Assembly (NCBI GenBank): GCA_022709465.1
Contig: JAKLIT010000034.1
Location: 1 to 12,175, forward strand
DNA: 12,175 nucleotides
Direction: 5' to 3'
Source: Candidatus Omnitrophota bacterium
GTDB lineage: Bacteria; Omnitrophota; Koll11; Pluralincolimonadales; Pluralincolimonadaceae
Below are positions 7,191 through 12,175 of this stretch, piece by piece. The translations under genes and the position numbers were made by a program. Under the pieces are notes generated by a model, which did not search any database, was not told where the DNA came from, and saw only the letters and a program-made list of their open reading frames with translations. Within the stretch, counting starts at the first letter, position 1, and each line of letters opens with the position of its first letter.

Positions 7191-8317
7191 GGAAGATATC
7201 GCTTCCGGTATACGAAGCCTCGCGTTGCCGGCTGTACGCGCTGGGCAGGAACGCGATGTATGCCGCGTGCAGGGCATTTGGCCTGAAAGAGGGCGATGAG
7301 GTGTTGACGCCCGCGTTCGATTGCGACGGGTCATTGCAGCCGTTCAGGGCGCTCGGGCTTAAACTGAACTTCTACCGTTCCAACCCGTACACTTATGAGG
7401 CGGATACCGGCGATATTGAGTCGAGGATCGGGCCGGCAACGAAGATGGTCCACGTCATCAACCATTTCGGCATGCCCCAGCCGTGGGACAAGATTAATGG
7501 GATCTGCCGGGCAGCAAAGGTCCCGGTAATGGAGGACTGCGCGTATTCGCTGTTTTCGAATGGATTCGGAATGAACGGCGACGCCGCGATATTCTCGCTC
7601 AGGAAGAACCTGCCGATGGTAGACGGCGGAATGCTGCGAATGAACAACGATAAATACAGGCCGGGCAGCCAGGCAAGGCGCGCGCCTTTATTCTACGGGA
7701 CGGAATCTGTAAACGTGCTGACATTGGTCAAATCGGCCACGGGTTATTATAAGGCGCCCGAAGGCCTCAGGCGCATCCTCAGGAAGGCAAACCCCGCGGT
7801 CGAGCCGCCTCCGCCGTTGTATTCCGAGAAGGAGAAGGGTTACCCCGAGTGGCCGCTGCGCGACCATACAGGCGAAGAGTTCAGCTGCGACTATGAAAGG
7901 CCTATCTCCTCGCTGGCGAGGTTCCAGCTGGAAGGCATTCCGGAAGGGTATTATAAAAAAGCCGTCGAGATGAAACGGCGCTATTATTCGGAGCTCGCGG
8001 GAAAGCTCACGGGATCTGACGGAATACGCGTTATCTGGCCGGAGCTTCCGGAAGGGATAGCACCTTTTTGCCTGTCCGTGCTTGTCTCCAGAGGCAGGGA
8101 CCGTATCTTCGCGGAACTGAGGAAGAGATATGACGTGATGGCCTGGCCTACACTTTCCCGGGAAGTCATTGACCGGCTCGAGGAATACCCGGAAGTCGAG
8201 ATACTCGGCAGGAAGATCCTGCAATTTAACCTGCCGGCCGACAAGATTATGAGGAGCGATTATTCCCGGTACATAGGACGGCTTGCGGATGATTTTAATG
8301 CGCTTATGAAAGGATAG
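7187..8317 (+). CDS. DegT/DnrJ/EryC1/StrS-family PLP-dependent aminotransferase
   Basis: The start is TTG in a TTGA overlap, with a strong Shine-Dalgarno. The 376-residue length is normal for the family. N-terminal GRNAMYAACRAFGLKEGDEV (20-39) and LTPAFDC (40-46) match the 'GR-A...aLGlkpGDEVlvP' opening of fold-type I sugar aminotransferases. HVINHFGMP (89-97) and PVMEDCAYSLFS (113-124; Asp117 would pair with the pyridine nitrogen of PLP) follow. SLRKNLPMVDGG (137-148) offers Lys140 as the PLP Schiff-base lysine. The C-terminal part, about 240-376, is the small domain. The family makes amino sugars from keto-sugar nucleotides, or catalyses related dehydrations. Here it probably supplies an amino-sugar precursor to the locus, since an acyltransferase and a deacetylase follow directly. 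It could act on another aldehyde or ketone. The substrate is not deducible. Confidence 0.85.
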   Translation: MRKISLPVYEASRCRLYALGRNAMYAACRAFGLKEGDEVLTPAFDCDGSLQPFRALGLKLNFYRSNPYTYEADTGDIESRIGPATKMVHVINHFGMPQPWDKINGICRAAKVPVMEDCAYSLFSNGFGMNGDAAIFSLRKNLPMVDGGMLRMNNDKYRPGSQARRAPLFYGTESVNVLTLVKSATGYYKAPEGLRRILRKANPAVEPPPPLYSEKEKGYPEWPLRDHTGEEFSCDYERPISSLARFQLEGIPEGYYKKAVEMKRRYYSELAGKLTGSDGIRVIWPELPEGIAPFCLSVLVSRGRDRIFAELRKRYDVMAWPTLSREVIDRLEEYPEVEILGRKILQFNLPADKIMRSDYSRYIGRLADDFNALMKG

Positions 8318-9421
8318 ATGGAATACCGCTGGATCGAGGATATAGAGGATTTCAGGAAGATAGCGGCAGAATGGGATTCGCTCGTTACTGCCGCCAGCGA
8401 CCCCCAACCATTCCTGCTCTCCGATTTCATAATAACGTGGTGGAAGTACTTCGGGAAAGGCAAGAAGCTCAGGATATTCGTCATCGAAGAAGGCGGGAAG
8501 GTCAAGGGCGGGCTGCCGTTGTGCCTGAACAGGGGGTCAGCGAGGGAGGGTTTCGCGGATCTCCTGCATCACATAGGAGAGGTCGCGGCGAATTACACGG
8601 AACCGCTTTATTCGGACGGAGGGCCGGAGGTGTTCCCACTCCTTGCCCGCGCGCTTTCCGGAAGGAAGGACTGGGATGTCTTCTGCCTTACCGACATAAG
8701 GGAAGGCAGCCGGCTCCTGAAGGAGTTTAAGGGCGCCCCGCATCAGAAGGATTATTCGGCATTCCTCATAAGCGACCACAATAATTACGCGATCGACCTG
8801 GGCAAAGGGCTTGAAAATTACCTGTCGTCGTTATCACCGAAACTGAAGCGGGACCTTAAGTCGAAGCGTAAGCATATCACGCAGAAATATGGAGCAGTAA
8901 CGCTCGAAATAGCGGTCGGAGAGAAAGAGATTGCCGCTAACGCCGCGCTTTACAAGAAGTTCTCAAGGGACGCGTTCGCCGCGAGGAACAGGAAGAGCAC
9001 CTTCGAGAACGACAAATACGCGGATTTCTTCGCGGAATTCCTCGTCCTGATGGAAAAGGCCGGCCGTCTGGACGCGCACCTGCTCAAGGCAGGGAATGCG
9101 GTTCTCGCGATAAGCTTCGCGTACAGGTTCGGCAGGGGTTTCAATTGGGTCCTTACGGCGTTCGATTACGAGTATAAATATTACAGGCCGGGATATATCC
9201 TGATAGAGGAATTGATGAAGGAGATCTGCGCGAGGGGTGAGACGTATTATAACTGGTACGGGCACGGGCGTTTTTATAAGGACCAGCTCTGCAACCTTCT
9301 CGAGCCCCTGTATAAGGTGATGATAGTAAGGAAGACGATCAAGGGTTCGTCGTACATGCTTTCGCAAAAAGCGAAGAGCGCCGTCAAGTACCTGAAAGGG
9401 TTGGTTGAAGGTGCGAGATAA
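8318..9421 (+). CDS. CelD/FemAB-like GNAT-fold acyltransferase
   Basis: The ATG directly follows the TAG of the aminotransferase gene (gap zero), and AGGA at 8311-8314 serves as a slightly close Shine-Dalgarno. The 367-residue protein has the two-part layout of the CelD/BioF2-like acetyltransferase family. The N-terminal half (about 1-150) includes W-x3 spacing and PFLLSDFIITWWKYF (31-45), and KVKGGLPL (61-68) as a core beta strand. The second GNAT-like half (about 160-330) starts with LSPKLKRDLKSKRKHI (172-187). It also holds FAYRFGRGFNWVLTAFD (267-283), YYRPGYILIEELMKEI (288-303) and YNWYGHGRFYKDQL (311-324). The last two parts match the 'SPG..L..e.i......y..fDf..G...YK' signature of these proteins. 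The role is probably acylation of an amino sugar or aminoacyl transfer during polysaccharide synthesis, in the cytoplasm. No signal peptide or membrane helix is seen. The reaction and acceptor are inferred. Confidence 0.82.
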   Translation: MEYRWIEDIEDFRKIAAEWDSLVTAASDPQPFLLSDFIITWWKYFGKGKKLRIFVIEEGGKVKGGLPLCLNRGSAREGFADLLHHIGEVAANYTEPLYSDGGPEVFPLLARALSGRKDWDVFCLTDIREGSRLLKEFKGAPHQKDYSAFLISDHNNYAIDLGKGLENYLSSLSPKLKRDLKSKRKHITQKYGAVTLEIAVGEKEIAANAALYKKFSRDAFAARNRKSTFENDKYADFFAEFLVLMEKAGRLDAHLLKAGNAVLAISFAYRFGRGFNWVLTAFDYEYKYYRPGYILIEELMKEICARGETYYNWYGHGRFYKDQLCNLLEPLYKVMIVRKTIKGSSYMLSQKAKSAVKYLKGLVEGAR

Positions 9422-10382
9422 CCCGGTTCGGAGGCGCTTGCGCAGGGATGACCATGCAGTAAGGCGCATAATCTCGCACGCAAAAAATACGCTTGCGGAC
9501 AGGTCGCCGAAACTCGTAGTCATGACATACCACAGGGTATTGCCTGCCGTTGGGCAGAACCCGTTGAATACCGCCGTATCGGAGCGTGCCTTCATAAGGC
9601 AGGTCGAGGGCGTAGCGAGGAAGGCGGGAATAATATCATTGTCGGACGCGGCGGGCCAATGCATGAGCGGACACATTAAACGCGGCCTGCAGGCGGTGAT
9701 AAGCTTTGACGACGGGTATTCGGATAACTACAGTACGGCATTCCCGCTGCTGAAAAGGATGGGCCTTCCGGCCATATTCTCCGTTTCGACCGCTTATATA
9801 AGCGCGGACGGCCCGTTATGGGATTCCGAGGTGATAGCGAGGATTATACGCGGGAATATATGCCGAATAAATACCGGGGGTTTCCTTATCGAGAGAGGAA
9901 GGGCGGAATCGGCGCGTTCATTCGCATTCAGGGCCTTCGACGAGCTGAAGTCGAAGGACTTCGCGGTGATAAGAAAGGCCCTTGAATTCCTCAGGGAAAA
10001 AGTACCGGGACCCTGCGCCGAAGAAGGCCGTTGCATGACATGGGACCAGGTGAAGGAGATCTCCGATGCCGGCATGGAGATAGGGTCGCATGCGGTAACC
10101 CACAGGTCCCTCGCGAGAATACCTTTCGAGGAAGCGGCCTCCGAGGTGAACGCAAGCAAGGCCGAGATAGAGAAGAGGACCGGCAGGCGTTGCGCCCATT
10201 TCGCGTTCCCGTTCGGAAGCGCGAGGGATTATAACGCCGGGCTTGTGGAATGCGTAAGGAACGCCGGATACGGAACGTGCCTTCTTAACATACACGGCTA
10301 TAACAGGATGTCGGCGGGAGCGTTCGCGTTTAAGCGGAATATAATGGAAGAAGATACGGACGTGAGGTTCATACTTGGCTGA
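9411..10382 (+). CDS. NodB-type polysaccharide deacetylase
   Basis: I chose GTG 9411 as start; TTG 9405, two codons earlier, is an equal alternative (AAAGGG at 9395-9400 could serve either). Both overlap the upstream gene. With the GTG start the protein has 323 residues. An N-terminal basic, non-secretory segment precedes LVVMTYHRVLP (35-45), the usual entry strand of this family. Motif 1 is ISFDDGYSDN (97-106) with the catalytic and metal Asp pair 100-101. Motif 2 is IGSHAVTH (224-231) with metal-binding His227 and His231. Motif 3 is FAFPFG (264-269). An insert of about 75 residues between motifs 1 and 2 holds LWD and an Arg-rich helix. The enzyme would hydrolyse N-acetyl groups, or O-acetyl groups, from a sugar or glycan. 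No signal peptide or membrane anchor is apparent, so it may act in the cytoplasm on a lipid-linked intermediate. This would fit with the acyltransferase gene next to it. Confidence 0.92.
   Translation: MRDNPVRRRLRRDDHAVRRIISHAKNTLADRSPKLVVMTYHRVLPAVGQNPLNTAVSERAFIRQVEGVARKAGIISLSDAAGQCMSGHIKRGLQAVISFDDGYSDNYSTAFPLLKRMGLPAIFSVSTAYISADGPLWDSEVIARIIRGNICRINTGGFLIERGRAESARSFAFRAFDELKSKDFAVIRKALEFLREKVPGPCAEEGRCMTWDQVKEISDAGMEIGSHAVTHRSLARIPFEEAASEVNASKAEIEKRTGRRCAHFAFPFGSARDYNAGLVECVRNAGYGTCLLNIHGYNRMSAGAFAFKRNIMEEDTDVRFILG
10362..10367 (+). promoter_or_regulatory. Shine-Dalgarno supporting the TTG start at 10375
   Basis: GTGAGG lies 7 bases before TTG 10375. The in-frame ATG at 10387 would be 19 bases away and has no better site, so the TTG is preferred. 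Confidence 0.5.
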
Positions 10383-11445
10383 GAATATGGTCCCTGAAGT
10401 GGATGTGATAATCCTGAGCTATCTCGATTACGGGAGGCTGCAGAAATGCGCCGATTCCGTATTGGCGTCCACTTACCCGAACCTGAAGCTGGTCATAGCC
10501 GATAACGGATCGGGCCCGAACGTCATCGCGGCCGTCAGGCAGAAGTATTCCGGGAACCCTAAGGTGGCCATAATTGAGAACAGGGAGAACCTCGGTTATG
10601 CCGAGGGCAATAACGTCGCCTTGAGGGCGACCCGGGGAAAATACTGCGTAATACTTAATAACGACGCGATAGTCGACCGGAACTGGCTTGAGCCGATGGT
10701 CGAATATCTCGATAGGAACACTAAGGCGGCCGCATGCCAGCCTAAGATACTCGATATAAAAGACCCGCGCAGGTTCGAGCATTCCGGCGCGGCGGGCGGA
10801 TACCTCGACAGGTACGGTTACCCGTTCATGAGGGGAAGGCTCTTCGACACGCTCGAGAACGACGACGGCCAGTATGACGACCATGCGTCGCTCGACTGGT
10901 GTTCCGGGACAGCGTTCATGGCCAAACGCGAAGCGCTCGAAAAGGTTGGTTTATTCGACCCTATATATTTCATGTACGGCGAGGAGAATGACCTCTGCTG
11001 GAGGTTGAAGCGCTGCGGGTATGATATCACGTTCGTGCCGAGGGCGAAGGTCTACCACGAAGGCATGGGTTCTATCGGGAGACGCCCGCTCTTCAAGCTT
11101 CACCTTAATTACAGGAATAACATAATCCTGCTGATGAAGAACTTCAGCTTGGTACAGCTTGTCGTAAGGCTTCCGGTAAGGATGGTGCTGGATACAGTGA
11201 ACATCCTGTATTTTATCGTAAGTAAACCGATGAGTTTCAGGTTTGTCAGCATAATATGGGCCTATTGCGAACTGGCGCTTATGATGCCGCGAATAATCCG
11301 TGCGAGGATGCGCACGCAGAGCCTCTTCCGCGAGCTCGGAAGCGAAAACGCGCCGCAGTACCCGATGTACGGAATTAGCGTCGTATTCCAGTATTTCCTG
11401 CTGGGCAGGAAAAAGTTCAGCCAGTTGAAATTAAGGAGAGCGTAA
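10375..11445 (+). CDS. Family 2 glycosyltransferase, WbbL/rhamnosyltransferase-like
   Basis: The TTG start overlaps the deacetylase stop by 8 bases; ATG 10387 is the alternative and would only remove four residues. The 356-residue protein starts directly with the GT-A core: VDVIILSYLDYGRLQKCADS (9-28), IADNGSG (41-47) and ENRENLGYAEGNN (68-80). LNNDAIVDRNWLEPM (94-108) carries the metal site as NND in place of DxD, normal for this subfamily. WCSGTAFMAKREALEKVGLFD (175-195) and YGEENDLCWRLKRCGY (201-216) are the acceptor-side and base motifs. HEGMGSIGR (228-236) follows. A C-terminal extension of about 120 residues has hydrophobic helices around 255-305 that may associate with the membrane. 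The likely role is transfer of a sugar from an NDP-sugar to a growing lipid-linked oligosaccharide on the cytoplasmic face. The closest known pattern is rhamnosyl- or similar transferases, but the sugar is not certain. Confidence 0.9.
   Translation: MAENMVPEVDVIILSYLDYGRLQKCADSVLASTYPNLKLVIADNGSGPNVIAAVRQKYSGNPKVAIIENRENLGYAEGNNVALRATRGKYCVILNNDAIVDRNWLEPMVEYLDRNTKAAACQPKILDIKDPRRFEHSGAAGGYLDRYGYPFMRGRLFDTLENDDGQYDDHASLDWCSGTAFMAKREALEKVGLFDPIYFMYGEENDLCWRLKRCGYDITFVPRAKVYHEGMGSIGRRPLFKLHLNYRNNIILLMKNFSLVQLVVRLPVRMVLDTVNILYFIVSKPMSFRFVSIIWAYCELALMMPRIIRARMRTQSLFRELGSENAPQYPMYGISVVFQYFLLGRKKFSQLKLRRA
11433..11440 (+). promoter_or_regulatory. Shine-Dalgarno for the gene at 11447
   Basis: AAGGAGAG is the closest to consensus of the sites I checked in the window. 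GGAG ends 8 bases before ATG 11447. It overlaps the end of the upstream gene, so the last gene can initiate independently as well as by coupling. Confidence 0.7.
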
Positions 11446-11446
11446 T

Positions 11447-12175
11447 ATGAATACGGGCCTTTCCATCGTCGTCCCGACGTATAACGAAGAAGCGTCAATC
11501 GCGAAACTCCACGCGGGGATCAAGGAAGCCCTGCGAGGAAGGGTGAAATACGAGGTCATATTCGTCGATGACGGGAGCACCGATGGGACATACGGCATAT
11601 TGGAAGGGTTGAACCGCGAGGACCCGGACGTAAAGGCCGTCAGGCTCTCGAGGAATTTCGGGCATGAGATAGCGACGTCAGCGGGGCTTAGGTACGCGTC
11701 GGGAGAGGCCGTAGTCGTCATGGACTCCGACCTCCAGCACCCTCCCGAGACGATAAATGAGCTGATGGCGAAATTGAAGGAAGGATATGATATCGTATTC
11801 GCGGTGAGGCGTAACAGGGAAGCGGGATCGGCGCTCAAGAAATTCTGCTCGAAGGCCTTCTACGGCGTATTGGGAAAGTTATCGGAGGTCAAACTGCCGG
11901 ATGACGTGACGGATTTCATGATACTTAACAGGAAGGCTGCCGATGCGTTCCTTAAGTTGAAGGAGAAGAGCCGTTTCTTCAGGGCCATGGTATCATGGAT
12001 GGGCTTCAGGACGGCATTCGTGCCGTTCGAGGAGGGAAGAAGGAGCGGCGGCAGCTCGAAATACGGCCTGAGGAAGCTCGCGGGCCTCTCGGTCGACGTC
12101 GTTACCGGCTACTCAATAAAACCGTTGGCGTTCGTAGCATGGGCAGGGTTCATCATATCGTCGGCAAGTTTCGTG
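11447..12175 (+). CDS. GtrB/DPM1-like polyprenyl-phosphate glycosyltransferase, 3' partial
   Basis: The ATG is one base after the previous stop, with a strong Shine-Dalgarno. The frame stays open for 243 codons to the window edge, so the C-terminus is missing. The visible part is a complete catalytic domain of the bactoprenol-glucosyltransferase type: LSIVVPTYNEEASI (5-18), FVDDGSTDGT (39-48), LSRNFGHEIATSAGLRYASG (67-86), VVMDSDLQHPPETI (90-103) with the metal-binding DSD at 93-95, and GYDIVFAVRR (113-122). DDVTDFMILNRKAADA (152-167), RFFRAMVSWMGF (176-187) and GGSSKYGLRKL (201-211) follow. Family members end in two transmembrane helices; the first appears to begin near residue 226 (PLAFVAWAGFIISSASFV) and is cut off. 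The role is transfer of a sugar from UDP- or GDP-sugar to polyprenyl phosphate at the cytoplasmic face, giving a donor for GT-C enzymes such as those at 1-4312. The sugar is unknown. Confidence 0.93.
   Translation, partial: MNTGLSIVVPTYNEEASIAKLHAGIKEALRGRVKYEVIFVDDGSTDGTYGILEGLNREDPDVKAVRLSRNFGHEIATSAGLRYASGEAVVVMDSDLQHPPETINELMAKLKEGYDIVFAVRRNREAGSALKKFCSKAFYGVLGKLSEVKLPDDVTDFMILNRKAADAFLKLKEKSRFFRAMVSWMGFRTAFVPFEEGRRSGGSSKYGLRKLAGLSVDVVTGYSIKPLAFVAWAGFIISSASFV

Noticed and set aside
6708..7334. Open antisense frame of 208 codons on the minus strand
   Set aside because: It is fully opposite the radical SAM C-terminus and the aminotransferase N-terminus. Its Arg/Pro-rich translation resembles no protein family.
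7688..8407. Open antisense frame of 239 codons on the minus strand
   Set aside because: It overlaps the aminotransferase and the start of the acyltransferase, shows no recognisable domain, and has composition typical of a reverse-frame shadow.
8963..9676. Open antisense frame of 237 codons on the minus strand
   Set aside because: It sits opposite the acyltransferase and deacetylase genes, which carry conserved motifs through this region. No motif or Shine-Dalgarno supports it.
10369..10884. Open antisense frame of 171 codons on the minus strand
   Set aside because: It is opposite the GT-A core of the WbbL-like enzyme. Its sequence is Val/Arg-rich shadow translation without motif.
1..12175. 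Promoters, terminators, riboswitches, tRNA/rRNA genes, insertion sequences or CRISPR repeats
   Set aside because: The largest gap between genes is one base. I saw no direct-repeat array, transposase motif, terminal inverted repeat or structured RNA pattern, so none can be supported.

Overview
The window is a dense, single-strand (+) run of ten genes. It reads as the middle of a long bacterial operon for building, lipid-linking and decorating a cell-surface glycan. Both ends are cut: the first gene is open at base 1 and the last is open at base 12175. Every junction is an overlap, a direct abutment or a 1-base gap, so there is no room for internal promoters, terminators or RNA genes. I see no mobile element, CRISPR array, tRNA or rRNA.

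Layout. (1) 1-4312: three polytopic membrane proteins in a row. They look like GT-C-fold glycosyltransferases of the ArnT/PMT/RgtA type, or related polymer-handling membrane proteins. (2) 4294-5745: a fusion of an RmlA/GlmU-type sugar-1-phosphate nucleotidyltransferase with a family 2 glycosyltransferase resembling polyprenyl-phosphate sugar synthases. (3) 5742-7190: a radical SAM enzyme with a B12-binding-type N-terminal domain. (4) 7187-8317: a DegT/DnrJ/EryC1/StrS-family PLP enzyme. (5) 8318-9421: a CelD/FemAB-like GNAT-fold acyltransferase. (6) 9411-10382: a NodB-type polysaccharide deacetylase. (7) 10375-11445: a WbbL-like family 2 glycosyltransferase. (8) 11447 to the end: a GtrB/DPM1-like polyprenyl-phosphate glycosyltransferase.

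How they may work together (inference). The fusion protein and the GtrB-like protein would each make a polyprenyl-phosphate-linked sugar. The GT-C membrane proteins would use such donors on the outer face of the cytoplasmic membrane. The WbbL-like enzyme would extend a glycan from nucleotide sugars. The aminotransferase, acyltransferase, deacetylase and B12/radical SAM enzyme would supply or install unusual amino, acyl or methyl groups. FemAB/GNAT-like plus deacetylase plus DegT is a combination also known from exopolysaccharide loci linked to exosortase systems, but no exosortase is visible here.

Organism. GC content is moderate to high in most genes, and codon use is unusual. In the last gene 11 of 16 Arg codons are AGG and 7 of 12 Ile codons are ATA, with no ATT. 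GTG and TTG starts with 4-base overlaps are common. The enzyme families are bacterial in flavour. This style fits uncultured lineages such as Omnitrophota (former OP3), but that is a guess from style and no marker gene is present. The second gene is more AT-rich than its neighbours.
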